Source: Liolophura sinensis (taxonomy: Eukaryota; Mollusca; Polyplacophora; Chitonida; Chitonidae). From it: a stretch of 64,000 nt of DNA. The stretch spans positions 5,657,145 to 5,721,144 of the forward strand of contig NC_088306.1 of NCBI RefSeq assembly GCF_032854445.1. The letters run 5' to 3'. A program made the position numbers and the translations under genes. This document shows, piece after piece, positions 11,135-23,913 of the stretch (position 1 is the first letter of the stretch; every line of letters starts with the position of its first letter). A model generated the notes under the pieces. The model was not told where the DNA came from. It was given only the letters and a program-made list of their open reading frames with translations, and did not search any database.

Positions 11135-11455
11135 CTACAGTCTCGCATGTCGCCTGAGAGTTTGGCTGGATCTTGGTTTTATCCGCAACGCTGGTTTGCT
11201 TTTACTTTTCATCTGTTCCTGTTGGTAAGGTGTGGCATGTATCAAGTGACTGTCATTGTTCAATTTTGACGCCTTGGCAGAAGTGTTTACGTCAACCGTG
11301 GAGAAGACGATTGGCTTATACTGCTTTGTCAAATCTTTGATATCTTGTTCTTTCTGGAAGGTGGTTGCTTGCCTGAACGACTGGCCATGGCTTGGGAGTG
11401 AAGTTGGGCTGTTACTGTGGCCAGGAACAAAGTCGAGTGGAATAATGCTATACAT
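11135..11455 (-). CDS. Array gene copy 6 (106 aa)
   Basis: Intact ORF, MYSIIPLDFVPGH, with QMKSKSK and SAKASK in place of QLKSKSK and SAETSK. The frame stays open 38 codons upstream of the ATG, through the TATA sequence, but contains no earlier ATG. TATA box about 11,519-11,527 (TATATAAAT); poly(A) signal 11,036-11,041. Confidence 0.6.
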   Translation of the reverse strand: MYSIIPLDFVPGHSNSPTSLPSHGQSFRQATTFQKEQDIKDLTKQYKPIVFSTVDVNTSAKASKLNNDSHLIHATPYQQEQMKSKSKPALRIKPRSSQTLRRHARL

Positions 11456-12818
11456 GGTTGGCAGAGATCTTCTCGAAGAGTGCAAAATGGTTTCTGAAGG
11501 CTTTAGGGAAAACTGGCCATTTATATACACGAGTCGAGCGTCACGAGAAGTGTCGATTTCACTCGTCACTTGTTTTTAACCAGACAAAACTGACGATGTG
11601 TTTGTTCTTAGGTAGTTGTTCTTAGAATGGCAGTCCATATATTTGTTGGCATACAAAAGAAATTGATCAGACCGTTTGTTATGGCTGTGTAGACAATGTT
11701 CCTTTATATACACTGGCCAGGCGGCATAAGGAATGTCGATTTCACTAGTCAGTTTTCCATGAAAACAAAGGTGGTTGTCCTTCTTATTTAATATTTGTTC
11801 TTTGTTTGTATGTGTAGACCATTGTTGGCATGGAAAAGAAATTGATTTTTCTCCGTTATTGTTCCGTTTTACTTTGCAATTTCTCTTTACAACGGATGGG
11901 CAATAATTCATTCATTGAAGAGCGGAAGATTGGGAATTGTCTTTGTACGACACAGCAGGCGTTAAACCGACTGTTACAATGGTTTTTTCTCCGAAGGGAT
12001 AATGACATGTCCCGGACTGTGATGCGGAAAAACCTGTAGTAAGACTGAAGAATATGGTTAACTGGATGGAAAACATGCACATTTCTGGACTTCTACATAT
12101 GAAACTAGTATTTGCAAAAAGCTTTTTCCCGAAACACCTTTTCCTGCAACAAAGTAGCATAGAAGATTTCTCTGATAATATTACATTCATTTGGAATCTA
12201 GAGGTATTTTGCTTCTGAACCTTTGCAGATTAACACAACAGCAATCTCTGATATATAAGCGTGAACAATTTAGAAAGGCGGTCCTGCAATTTGTCTGCGC
12301 ATTGAATTTCTTGACCGTTACCCATTTGGTCTAACATGCTGTGGCGGAAACACTGATTGTTTTTATCCGCAATATTCTCTATGGAGATAACGAATTGACC
12401 TTCTAGGCGGAAGGTTTTTTTAATATATAAATATAATATGTATCCCTAACGTAACGTCTAACAAATTACTCCATTAAAACTGTGTAAAAATGATGCACAC
12501 GGAGACCTGTGCAGGCCAAACTTCCAACTTTATTGTGGATGGATTCATCTAAAGCTTCTTGGAATGTTCTAATCAAGTGGCAGTTTTATTTTAGCTGAAC
12601 CACGAGCAGTGTACATCCCATTAAATTGCTTTCAAGTAACATTCCTGATTTTAATATAATTAAGCAAGGAAGGAACTGACAAAAGACGACATATTATATA
12701 TGCATGTTTTAGATGTGATTTTATTCAGTTATCACTATGTAAAGGAAGCCGTCAACAAAAACAAAGTGTTGTTCAAAAGCTGTAAAGAGCTTTGGGGTTT
12801 GGCCAACTTGAGTGTGTT

Positions 12819-13136
12819 CTACAGTCTGGCAAGTCGCCTGAGAGTTTGGCTGGATCTTGGTTTTATCCGCAATGCTGGCTTGCTTTTACTTTTCAGCTGA
12901 TCCTGTTGGTAAGGTGTGGCATGTATCAAGTGGCTGTCATTGCTCAATTTTGACGTCTCGGCAGAAGTGTTTACGTCAACTGTGGAGAAAACGATTGGCT
13001 TATACTGCTTTGTCAAATCTTTGATATCTTCTTTCTGGAAGGTGATTGGTCGCCTGAACGACTGGCCATTGCTTGGGAGTGAAGTTTGGTTGTTACTGTG
13101 GCCAGGAACAAAGTCGGATGGAATAATGCTATACAT
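12819..13136 (-). CDS. Array gene copy 7 (105 aa, in-frame 1-codon deletion)
   Basis: Intact ORF in which QKEQDIKD is QKEDIKD, a clean 3-bp loss. N-terminus MYSIIPSDFVPGHSNNQTS is shared with copy 8. The proximal TATA is damaged: GTATACAAA at about 13,200-13,208, so the distal TATA (about 13,386-13,393) may matter more here. Poly(A) signal 12,720-12,725. Confidence 0.55.
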   Translation of the reverse strand: MYSIIPSDFVPGHSNNQTSLPSNGQSFRRPITFQKEDIKDLTKQYKPIVFSTVDVNTSAETSKLSNDSHLIHATPYQQDQLKSKSKPALRIKPRSSQTLRRLARL

Positions 13137-14501
13137 GGTTGGAAGAGGTCTTCTTGAAGAGTGTCAAATGGTTTCTGAAGGCTTTAGGGAAAACTGGCCA
13201 TTTGTATACACGAGTCGAGCGTCACGAAAAGTGTCGATTTCACTAGTCACCTGTTTTTATCCAGACAAAGCTGACGATGTGTTTGATCTTAGATTATTGT
13301 TCTTAGAATGTCTGTCTATATGATTGTTGTGCTACAAAAGAAACTGATCAGACCGTTTGTTCTGGCTGTGTAGACAATGTTCCTCTATATACACGGGTCA
13401 GGCGGCATGAGGAATGTCGATTTTACTAGTCAGTTGTCCAGACAAACAAAGGTGGTTGTCCTTCTTATTTAATATTTGTACTTTGTTTGTATGTCTAGAC
13501 CATTGTTGTCACAGAAAAGAAATTGATTTCTCTCCGTTGTTGTTCCGTTTTTCTTTGCGATCACTTCTTACAACAGGGGCTATCATTCATTCAATAAGGA
13601 GCGGATAATGAAATATTGTTTTTGTATTACACAATGGGCGTTTGACCGATTGTTAGAAGACTTTTTGTCCAAAGGGATACTGACATGTCCCGGTCTGTGA
13701 TGCCGGAAAATCCGGAGTAAGACTGAAGAATGTGGCCAACTGGATGGAAAACATGCACATTTCTGGAGTTTTATATAAAAAAACTATTTTTCACAAAACA
13801 CTGTTTTCCAAAACACCTTTTCTTGCAACAAGGTAGAATAGAAAATTTCTCTTATAATATTACATTCCTTTGGAATCTATAGGTATTTTGCTTCTGAACC
13901 TTTGCAGATTAACACAACAACAACCTTTGTTATAAAAGTGTAAACAATTTAGAAAGACGGTCCTGCAATTTGTCTGCGCATATCTTTTTACTTGGCCCAT
14001 CCTCATTTGGTTTAATTTGGTGCAGCGGAAACACTGACTCTTTTCATGCCCTATAATCTCTATGGAGTTAAGGAATTGACCTGCTAGGCGACAGTTTTTT
14101 TATAATTAAATATATTATGTAACATAACATAACGTCTAGAAAGTTACTCCTTTGAAAATTTGTAAAAATGAAGCACACGGAGACCGGTGCAGGCGAAACT
14201 TCCAACTTTATTTTGGATGGATTCACCTAAAGGTACTTGGAATATTCTATGCAAGTAGCAGTTTTATTTAAACTGAAGCACGAGCAGTGTAGTATACAAT
14301 CGATTAAATTGCGTTCGAGTAACTTTCCTGATTTTAATATAATTAAGCAAGGAAGGAAGTGACAAAAGACGACATATTATAGATGCATGTTTCACATGTG
14401 GTTTTATTCAGTCATCACTATGTAAAGCAAGCCAACAATAAAAACAAAGCCTTGTTCAAAAGCTGTAAACAGCTTTAGGGTTTGGCCAACTTGAGTGTGT
14501 T

Positions 14502-14822
14502 CTACAGTCTGGCAAGTCGCCTGAGAGTTTGGCTGGATCTTGGTTTTATCCGCAATGCTGGCTTGCTTTTACTTTTCAGCTGTTCCTGTTGGTAAGGTGT
14601 GGCATGTATCAAGTGGCTGTCTTTGCTCAGTTTCGACGTCTCGGCAGAAGTGTTTACGTCAACCGTGGAGAAGACGATTGGCTTATACTGCTTTGTCAAA
14701 TCTTTGATATCTTGTTCTTTCTGGAAGGTGATTGGTTGCCTGAGAGAATGGTCATTACTTGGGAGTGAAGTTTGGTTGTTACTGTGGCCAGGAACAAAGT
14801 CGGATGGAATAATGCTATACAT
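14502..14822 (-). CDS. Array gene copy 8 (106 aa)
   Basis: Intact ORF starting MYSIIPSDFVPGHSNNQTS, as in copy 7, with NDHSLRQ. One Lys change gives SKLSKDS. The TATA box at about 14,886-14,893 reads TATATAAGAG. Poly(A) signal 14,403-14,408. Confidence 0.6.
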   Translation of the reverse strand: MYSIIPSDFVPGHSNNQTSLPSNDHSLRQPITFQKEQDIKDLTKQYKPIVFSTVDVNTSAETSKLSKDSHLIHATPYQQEQLKSKSKPALRIKPRSSQTLRRLARL

Positions 14823-16139
14823 GGTTGGAAGACGTCTTCTTGAAGAATGTCAAATGGTTTCTGAAGGCTTTAGGGAAAACTGGCTCTTATATACACGAGT
14901 CGAGCATCACGAGATGTGTCGATTTCACTAGTCACTTGTTTTTATCCAGACAATGCTGACGATGTGTTTGTTCTTAGATAATTGTTCTTAGAATGGCAGT
15001 CCATATAGTTGTTGGCATACAAAAGAAATTGATCAGACCGTTTGTTCTGGCTGTGTAGACAATATTTCTTTATGTACAAGGGTCAGGCGGCAAGAAGAAT
15101 GTCGATTTAACTAGTCAGTTGTCCATTAAAACAAAGGTGGTTGTCCTTCTTATTTAATGAGTTTTATTTGTTTGTATGTCTAGACCAGTGTTGGCATAGA
15201 AAAGAAATTGATTTTTCTCCTTTATTGTTCCGTTTTACTTTGCAATCTCTCGTTACAACGGATGGGCAATAATTCATTCAATGAAGAGCTAAGGATTGGA
15301 GATTGTCTTTGTATGACAAAACAGGCATTAAACCGACTGTTACAATAGTTTTTTCTCCAAAGTGATAATGACATGTCCCGGACAGTGATGCGGAAAAACC
15401 TGTAGTAAGACTGAAGAATATGATTAACTGGATGGAAAACATGCACATTTCTGGAGTTTTACATATGAAACTAGTATTTGTAAAAAACTTTTTCTCGAAA
15501 CATCTTTTCTTGGCACAAAGTAGCATAGAAGATTTCTCTGATAATATTACATTCATTTGGAATCTAGAGGTATTTTGCTTCTGAACCTTTGAAAATTAAC
15601 ACAACAGCAATCTCTGATATATAAGCGTGAACAATTTAAAAAGGCGGTCTTGCAATTTGTCTGCGCATTGATTTTTTTGACCGTTACCAATTTGGTCTAA
15701 CATGGAGATAAGGAATTGACCTTCTAGGCGGAAGGTTTTTTTAATATATAAATATCATATGTATCCCCAACATAACGTCTGACAAATTACTGCTTTAAAA
15801 CTATGTAAAAATGATGCACACGGAGACCTGTGCAGGCAAAAACTCCAACTTTATTTTGGATGGATTCATCTAAAGCTTCTTGGAATGTTCCAATCAAGTG
15901 GCAGTTTTATTTGAGCTGAACCACGAGCAGTGTACATCCCATTAAATTGCTTTTAAGTAACTTTCCTGATTTTAACATTATTAATCAAGGAAGGAACTGA
16001 CAAAAGACGACATATTATAGATGCACATTTTAGATGTGATTTTATTCAGTCATCACTATGTAAAGCAAGCCGACAACAAAAACAAAGCGTTGTTCAAAAG
16101 CTGAAAAGGGCTTTAGCGTTTGGCCAACTTGAGTGTGTT

Positions 16140-16460
16140 CTACAGTCTCGCAAGTCGCCTGAGAGTTTGGCTGGATCTTGGTTTTATCCGCAATGCTGGT
16201 TTGCTTTTACTTTTCAGCTGTTCCTGTTGGTAAGGTGTGGCATGTATCAAGTGGCTGTCATTATTCAATTTCGACGTCTCGACAGAAGTGTTTACGTCAA
16301 CTGTGGAGAAGACGATTGGCTTGTACTGCTTTGTCAAATCTTTGATATCTTGTTCTTTCTGGAAGGTGATTGCTTGCCTGAGAGACTGACCATTGCTTGG
16401 GAGTGAAGTTGGGCTGTTGCTGTGGCCAGGAACAAAGTCGAGTGGAATAATGCTATACAT
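16140..16460 (-). CDS. Array gene copy 9 (106 aa)
   Basis: Intact ORF, MYSIIPLDFVPGH, with NTSVETSK for NTSAETSK. The proximal TATA is altered to TACATAAAT (about 16,524-16,532). Poly(A) signal 16,041-16,046. The frame is open upstream of the ATG through the promoter but has no earlier ATG. Confidence 0.57.
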   Translation of the reverse strand: MYSIIPLDFVPGHSNSPTSLPSNGQSLRQAITFQKEQDIKDLTKQYKPIVFSTVDVNTSVETSKLNNDSHLIHATPYQQEQLKSKSKPALRIKPRSSQTLRRLARL

Positions 16461-17838
16461 TGTTGGAAGAGGTCTTCTTGAAGAGTGTGAAATGGTTTCT
16501 GAAGGCTTTAGGGAAAACTGGGCATTTATGTACACGTGTCGAGCGTCACGAGAAGTGTCGATTTCACTAGTCACTTGTTTTTATCCAGACAAAGCTGACG
16601 ATGTGTTTGATCTTAGATTATTGTTCTTAGAATGTCTGTCTATATGATTGTTGTGCTACAAAAGAAACTGATCAGACCATTTGTTCTGGCTGTGTAGACA
16701 ATGTTCCTCTCTATACACGGGTCAGGCGGCATGAGGAATGTCGATTTCACTAGTTAGTTGTCCAGCCAAACAAAGGTGGTTGTCCTTCTTATTTAACATT
16801 TGCTCTTTGTTTGTATGTCTAGATTACTGTTGGCATAGAAAAGACATTGATTTCTCTCCGTTATTGTTCCGTTTTACTTTGTGATCTTTGTTTACAACAT
16901 GTGGGCAATAATTTATTCACTAAGGAGCGCATGATTGGGGATTGTCTTTGTATTACACAATGGGCGTTTTACCGACTGTTAGAAGATTTTTTTCTCTAAA
17001 GGGGTAATGACATGTCCCGGTCTGTGATGCCGCAAATTCCGTAGTAAGACTGAAGAATGTGGTCGATTGGATGGAAAACATGCACATTTCTGGAGTTTTA
17101 CATATAAAAGTAGTTTTCGCAAAACACTTTTTCCCGATACACCTTTTTCTGCAAGAATGCAGAACAGAAGATTTCTCTTCTAATAATACACTTATTTAGA
17201 ATTTAGAGGTATTTTGCTTTCGCACATTTGCAGATTAACTCAACAGCAACCTTTGATATAATAGTGTAAAAAAATTATAAAGCCGGTCCTGTAAATTGTG
17301 TGCGCAGTTTTGTTCTTGACCGTTACCCAGTTGGTGTAATTTGCTGCGGCGGAAGCACTGACTGTTTTTATCCGCAATATTCTCTGTGGAGATAAGGAAT
17401 TGACCGGCTAGGCGGAAGGTTTTTTTGAAATGTAACATAATTTGTATCTCCAATATAACTTCAAAGAACTTACTCCTTTGAAAATTTGTAAAAATGAAGT
17501 GCACGAAGACCTCTGCAGGCAAAACTTCCAACTTTATTTAAGATGGATTCATTTAAACGTTCTTGGAATATTCTATGCAAGTGGCAGTTTTATTCGAACT
17601 GAACCACGAGCAGTGTAGTATACAATCCATTAAATCGCGTTAAAGTAACTTTCGTGATTCCAGTATAATTAAGCAAGGAAGGAACTGACAAAAGACGACA
17701 AGTCATACATGCATGTTTCAGATGTGGTTTTATTCAGTCATCACTGGGAAGATAATATGTAAAGAGAGCAAACAACAAAAACAAAGCGTTGTTCAAAAGC
17801 TGTAAAGAGCTTCAGGGTTTGGCCAACTTGAGTGTGTT

Positions 17839-18159
17839 CTACAGTCTCGCAAGTCGCCTGAGGGTTTGGGTGGATCTTGGTTTTATCCGCAATGCTGGCT
17901 TGCTTTTACTTTTCAGCTGTTCCTTTTGGTAAGGTGTGGCATGTATCAAGCGGCTGTCATTGCTTAATTTTGACGTCTCGGCAGTAGTGTTTACGTCAAA
18001 AATGGAAAAGACGATTGGCTTATACTGCTTTGTCAAATCTTTGATATCTTGTTCTTTCTGGAAGGTGATTGCTTGCCTGAAAGACTGGCCATTTCTTGGC
18101 AGTGAAGTTGGGCTGTTACTGTGGCCAGGAACAACGTCGAGTGGAATAATGCTATACAT
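17839..18159 (-). CDS. Array gene copy 10 (106 aa)
   Basis: Intact ORF, MYSIIPLDVVPGH, with IFDVNTTAE, NDSRLI, YQKEQ and RSTQ as private changes. TATA box 18,223-18,231; poly(A) signal 17,729-17,734. The distal promoter module of this unit is shortened near 18,445, where AGAATGTCGATTT runs directly into GGCATAGAAAAG, removing about 90 bp. Confidence 0.6.
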   Translation of the reverse strand: MYSIIPLDVVPGHSNSPTSLPRNGQSFRQAITFQKEQDIKDLTKQYKPIVFSIFDVNTTAETSKLSNDSRLIHATPYQKEQLKSKSKPALRIKPRSTQTLRRLARL

Positions 18160-19452
18160 GGTTGGAAGAGGTCTTCTTGAAGAGTGTCAAATGGTTTCTG
18201 AAGGCTTTATCAAAAACTGGCCTTTTATATACACGTGTCGAACGTCATGAGATGTGTCGATTTCACTCGTCACTTGTTTTTATCCAGACAAAGCTGACGA
18301 CGTGTTTGTTCTTAGATAATTGTTCTTAGAATGTCAGTCCATATAATTGTTGGCATACAAAAGAAATTGATCAGAGCGTTTGTTCTGGCTGTCTAGATAA
18401 TGTTCCTTTATATACACGGGTCAGGCGGCAAGAAGAATGTCGATTTGGCATAGAAAAGAAATTGATTTCTCTGCGTTATTGTTCCGTTTTACTTTGCGAT
18501 CTCTCGTTACAACAGGTGGGCAATAATTCATTCATTACGGAGCTGACGATGGGAGATTGTCTTTGTATGACACAATGGGCGTTGAATCAACTGTTACAAG
18601 AGTTTTTATCTCCAAAGGGATAATGACATGTCCCGGTCTGTGATGCCGCATAGTCTGTAGTAAGACTGAAGATTGTGGTCAACTAGATGGAAAACATGCA
18701 CATTTCTGGAGATTTACATATGAATCTAGTATTCGCAGAACACTTTTTTTCGAAAAACATTTTCCTACGAAAAGGTAGCATAGAATATTTCTCTTATAAT
18801 AATACATTCATTTGGAATCTAGAGGTATTTTGCTTTTTAACATTTGCAGATTTACACAACACCAACGTTTAATATAAAAGCGTGAAGAATTTAGAAAGCC
18901 GGTACTGCAATTTTTCTGCGCATTTTTGTCTTGACCGTAACCATTTGGTCTAATTTCCTGCGGCGGAAACACTGACTGTTTTTATCCGCAATATTCTCTA
19001 TGGAGAGAAGGAATTGCCCTGCTAGGCGGAAGGTTTTTAATAGTGTAATTTAAGATGTATCTCCAACATAACGGCTGAGAAAATTACACCCATGAAACTA
19101 TGTAAAAATGATGCGCACGGAGACCTGTGCAGGCAAACAATCCAACTTCATTTTGGATAGATTCATCTAAAGGTCCTTGGAATGTTCTGTGTAACTGGCA
19201 GTTTTATTTGAACTGAACCACGAGCAGTGTAGTATAGAATGCATTAAATTGCGTTTAAGTAACTTTCGTGATTTTAGTCTAATTAAGCAAGGAAGGAAGT
19301 GACAAAAGACAACATATTATATATGCATCTTTCGAATGTGGTTTTATTCAGTCATCACTGAAAAGATAATATGTAAACCAAGCCAAGAACAAAAACAAAG
19401 CTTTGTTCAAAAGCTGTAAAGAGCCTTAATGTTTAGCCAACTCGAGTGTGTT

Positions 19453-19773
19453 CTACAGTCTCGCAAGTCGTCTGAGAACTTGGCTGGATCTTGGTTTTAT
19501 CCGCAATGCTGGCTTGCTTTTACTTTTCAGCTGTTCCTGTTGGTAAGGTGTGGCATGTATCAAGTGGCTGTCATTGTTCAATTTTGACGTCTCGGCAGAA
19601 GTGTTTACGTCAACTGTGGAGAAGACGATTGGCTTATACTGCTTTGTCAAATCTTTGATATCTTGTTCTTTCTGGAAGGTGATTGGTTGCCTGAGAAACT
19701 GGCCATTACTTGGTAGTGAAGTTGGGCTGTTGCTGTGGCCAGGAACAGAGTTGAGTTGAATAACGCTATAGAT
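19453..19773 (-). pseudogene. Array gene copy 11, start codon lost
   Basis: The 106-codon frame is open, but the ATG is changed to ATC (19,771-19,773), with no upstream in-frame ATG in the leader. Otherwise the residues are A-type (YSVIQLNSVPGH) and match copy 12. TATA box 19,837-19,845 and poly(A) signal 19,343-19,348 are intact, so it may still be transcribed. It could be expressed only from a non-AUG start. Confidence 0.75.
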
Positions 19774-20083
19774 GGTTGGAAGAGGTCTTCTTGAAGAGTG
19801 TCAAATGGATTCTGAAGGCTATAGGGAAAACTGGCCTTTTATATACACGAGTCGAGCGTCACGTTGAGTGTTGATTTCACTAGTCACTTGTTTTTATCAA
19901 GACAATGCTGACGATGTGTTTGTTCTTAGATAATTGTTCTTAGAATGTCTGTCTAGATAATTGTTGGCCTACAAAAGAAATTGATCAGACCGTTTGTTCT
20001 GGCTGTCTAGAAATTGTTCCTCTATCTTCAAGGGTCAGCCGCCTTAAGGAATGTCGATTTCACTAGTCAGTTGTCCATTAAAT

Positions 20084-21563
20084 GAAAGGTGGTTGACCCT
20101 CTTATTTAATATTTGTTCTTTGTTTGTATGTCTAGATCATTGTTGGCATAGAAATGAAATTGATTTTTCTCCGTTATTGTTTCGTTTTTCTTTGCGATTA
20201 CAAACATTACAACGTTTGACCAATAATTTATTCAATAGAGAACCAAGGATGGTTGGATTGTCATTGTATTACACAATGGGCGTTTGACTGACAGTTACAA
20301 GAGATTTTTCTCCAAGGCAATACTGACATGTCCCGGTCTGTGATGCGGCAAAATCCGAAGTAAGACTGGAGAATGTGGTCAATTGGATGGAAAACATGCA
20401 CATTACTGGAGCTTTACAAATGAAAGTAGTATTCGCAAAACATTTTTTCCCCAAACACTTTTTCCTGTAACAAAATAGCATAGAGGATTTCTTTCATAAT
20501 TTTACATTCATTTGGAATATAGAGGTATTTTGCTTCTGAACCTTTGCAGATTAACACAACAGCAACCTTTGATATGAACGCGTGAACAATTTAGAAAGGT
20601 GGTCCTTCAATTTGTCTGCGCATTGTTTCTCTTGACCGTTACCCATTTGGTCTAATATGCTGCGACGGAAACACTGATTGTATTCATCCGCAATATTCTC
20701 TATGGAGATAGGGAATTGACCTGATAGGCGGAAGGTTTTTTTAATATATAAATATAATATGTATCCCCAACATCACGTCTGACAACTTACCCCTTTAAAA
20801 CTGTGTAAAAATAAAGCGCACTGAGAAAGGTGGTTGACCCTCTTATTTAATATTTGTTCTTTGTTTGTATGTCTAGATCATTGTTGGCATAGAAAAGAAA
20901 TTGATTTTTCTGCGTTATTGTTCCGTTTTTCTTTGCGATCTCTCGTTACAACTTTTGACCAATAATTTATTCAATAGAGAACTAACGATGGGGGGATTGT
21001 CCTTGTATTACACAATGGGCGCTTGACTATCAATTACAAGAGATTTTTCTCCAAGGCAATATTGACATGTCCCGGTCTGTGATGCGGCAAAATCCGAAGT
21101 AAGACTGGAGAATGTGGTCAATTGGATGGAAAACATGCACATTACTGGAGCTTTACAAATGAAAGTAGTATTCGCAAAACATTTTTCCCCAAACACTTTT
21201 TCCTGCAACAAAATAGCATAAAAGATTTGTCTTATAATTTTACATTCATTTGGAATATAGAGGTATTTTGCTTCTGAACCTTTGCAAATTAATACAATGG
21301 CAACCTTTTATATGAACGCGTGAACAATTTAGAAAGGTGGTCCTGCAATTTGTCTGCGCATTGTTTCTCTTGACCGTTACCCATTTGGTCTAATATGCTG
21401 CGGCGGAAACACTGACTGTTTTTATCCGCAATATTCTCTATGGAGAGAAGGAATTGCCCTGCTAGGCGGAAGGTTTTTAATAGTGTAATTTAAGATGTAT
21501 CTCCAACATAACGGCTGAGAAAATTACACCCATGAAACTAAGTAAAAATGATACGCACGGAGA
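20084..21563. repeat. 740-bp partial tandem duplication inside one unit
   Basis: GAAAGGTGGTTGACCCTC occurs at 20,084 and again at 20,824, and the following sequence repeats at a 740-bp offset. The right copy begins abruptly inside the GCGCACNGAG hairpin block, so the junction is not homologous. The result is a spacing of 2,440 bp instead of 1,700 bp between gene copies 11 and 12 and an extra distal-promoter half without a gene. Confidence 0.85.
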
Positions 21564-21892
21564 CCTGTGCAGGCAAAAAATCCAACTTCATTTTGGATAG
21601 ATTCATCTAAAGGTCCTTGGAATGTTCTGTGTAACTGGCAGTTTTATTTGAACTGAACCACGAGCAGTGTATCATAGAATCCATTAAATTGCGTTTAAGT
21701 AACTTTCGTGATATTAGTCTAATTAAGCAAGGAAGGCAGTGACAAAAGACAACATATTATATATGCATTTTTCAGATGTGGTTTTATTCAGTGAACACTG
21801 AGAAGATAATTTGTAAAGGAAGCAAATAACAAAAACAAAGCTTTGTTCAAAAGCTGTAAAGAGCTTTAGGGTTTAGCCAACTCGAGTGTGTT

Positions 21893-22213
21893 CTACAGTC
21901 TCGCAAGTCGTCTGAGAACTTGGCTGGATCTTGGTTTTATCCGCAATGCTGGCTTGCTTTTACTTTTCAGCTGTTCCTGTTGGTAAGGTGTGGCATGTAT
22001 CAAGTGGCTGTCATTGTTCAATTTTGACGTCTCGGCAGAAGTGTTTACGTCAACCGTGGAGAAGACGATTGGCTTATACTGCTTTGTCAAATCTTTGATA
22101 TCTTGTTCTTTCTGGAAGGTGATTGGTTGCCTGAGAAACTGGCCATTACTTGGCAGTGAAGTTGGGCTGTTGCTGTGGCCAGGAACAGAGTTGAGTTGAA
22201 TAACGCTATACAT
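21893..22213 (-). CDS. Array gene copy 12 (106 aa, A-type)
   Basis: Intact ORF, MYSVIQLNSVPGH with NGQFLRQ. It follows the enlarged 2,440-bp spacing caused by the partial duplication at 20,084-21,563. TATA box 22,277-22,285; poly(A) signal 21,783-21,788. Confidence 0.6.
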   Translation of the reverse strand: MYSVIQLNSVPGHSNSPTSLPSNGQFLRQPITFQKEQDIKDLTKQYKPIVFSTVDVNTSAETSKLNNDSHLIHATPYQQEQLKSKSKPALRIKPRSSQVLRRLARL

Positions 22214-23592
22214 GGTTGGAAGAGGTCTTCTTGAAGAGTGTCAAATGGATTCTGAAGGCTATAGGGAAAACTGGCCTTTTATATACACGAGTCGAGCGTC
22301 ACGTTGAGTGTTGATTTCACTAGTCACTTGTTTTTTTTAAGACAATGCTGACGATGTGTTTGTTCTTAGATAACTGTTCTTAGAATGTCTGTCTAGATAA
22401 TTGTTGGCCTACAAAAGAAATTGATCAGACCGTTTGTTCTGGCTGTCTAGACAATGTTCCTCTATCTTCACGGGTCAGGCGGCATGAGGAATGTCGATTT
22501 CACTAGTCAGTTGTCCATTAAATGAAAGGTTGTTGACCCTCTTATTTAATATGTGTTCTTTGTTTGTATGTCTAGATCATTGTTGGCATAGAAAAGAAAT
22601 TTATTTTTCTGCGTTGTTGTTGCGTTTTTCTTTGCGATCTCTCGTTACAACTTTTGACCAATAATTTATTCAATAGAGAACTAACGATGGGGGAATTGTC
22701 ATTGTATTACACAATGGGCGTTTGACTATCAATTACAAGAGATTTTTCTCCAAGGCAATATTGACATGTCCCGGTCTGTGATGCGGCAAAATCCGAAGTA
22801 AGACTGGAGAATGTGGTCAATTGGATGGAAAACATGCACATTACTGCAGCTTTACAAATGAAAGTAGTATTCGCAAAACATTTTTTCCCCAAACACTTTT
22901 TCCTGCAACAAAATAGCATAGAAGATTTCTCTTTAAATTTTACATTCATTTGGAATATAGAGGTATTTTGCTTCTGAACCTTTGCAGATTAACACAACAG
23001 CAACCTTTGATATGAACGCGTGAACAATTTAGAAAGGTGGTCCTGCAATTTGTCTGCGCATTGTTTCTCTTGACCGTTACCCATTTGGTCTAATATGCTG
23101 CGGCGGAAACACTGACTGTTTTTATCCGCAATATTCTCTATGGAGAGAAGGAATTGCCCTGCTAGGCGGAAGGTTTTTAATAGTGTAATTTAAGATGTAT
23201 CTCCAACATAACGGCTGAGAAAATTACACCCATGAAACTATGTAAAAATGATGCGCACAGAGACCTGTGCAGGCAAAAAATCCAACTTCATTTTGGATAG
23301 ATTCATCTAAAGGTCCTTGGAATGTTCTGTGTAACTGGCAGTTTTATTTGAACTGAACCACGATCAGTGTAGCATAGAATCCATTAAATTGCGTTTAAGT
23401 AACTTTCGTGATTTTAGTCTAATTAAGCAAGGAAGGAAGTGACAAAAGACAACATATTATACATGCATCTCTCAGATGTGGTTTTATTCAGTCATTACTG
23501 AGAAGATAATATGTAAAGGAAGCCAACAACAAAAACAAAGCTTTGTTCAAAAGCTGTAAAGAGCTTTAAGATTTCGCCAATTTGAATATGTT

Positions 23593-23913
23593 CTACAGTC
23601 TCGCAATTCGCCTGAGAGTTTGGCTGGATCTTGGTTTTATCCGCAATGCTGGCTTGCTTTTACTTTTCAGCTGTTCCTGTTGGTAAGGTGTGGCATGTAT
23701 CAAGTGGCTGTCATTGTTTGATTTTGACGTCTCGGCAGAAGTGTTTACGTCAACTGTGGAGAAGACGATTGGCTTGTACTGCTTTGTCAAATCTTTGATA
23801 TCTTGTTCTTTCTGGAAGGTGATTGGTTGCCTGAGAGAATGGTCATTACTTGGCAGTGAAGTTGGGCTGTTACGGTGACCAGGAACAAAGTCAGATGGAA
23901 TAATGCTATACAT
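23593..23913 (-). CDS. Array gene copy 13 (106 aa, B-type); reference unit
   Basis: Intact ORF, MYSIIPSDFVPGHRN, with SKSNND and RRIARL. I use this unit as the reference for promoter coordinates: TATATAAAA at 23,977-23,985, initiator-like TCAGA with its A at 23,953 (32 nt downstream of the first T of the TATA box), leader 23,914-23,953, stop at 23,593, poly(A) signal 23,483-23,488. Confidence 0.62.
   Translation of the reverse strand: MYSIIPSDFVPGHRNSPTSLPSNDHSLRQPITFQKEQDIKDLTKQYKPIVFSTVDVNTSAETSKSNNDSHLIHATPYQQEQLKSKSKPALRIKPRSSQTLRRIARL

Noticed and set aside
16140-16574. 144-codon version of the array protein with an N-terminal extension through the TATA box
   Set aside because: The upstream frame is open in copies 6, 9 and 15 but begins at GTG and contains no ATG. 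It would also require transcription from upstream of the proximal TATA box, and many copies have a stop there.
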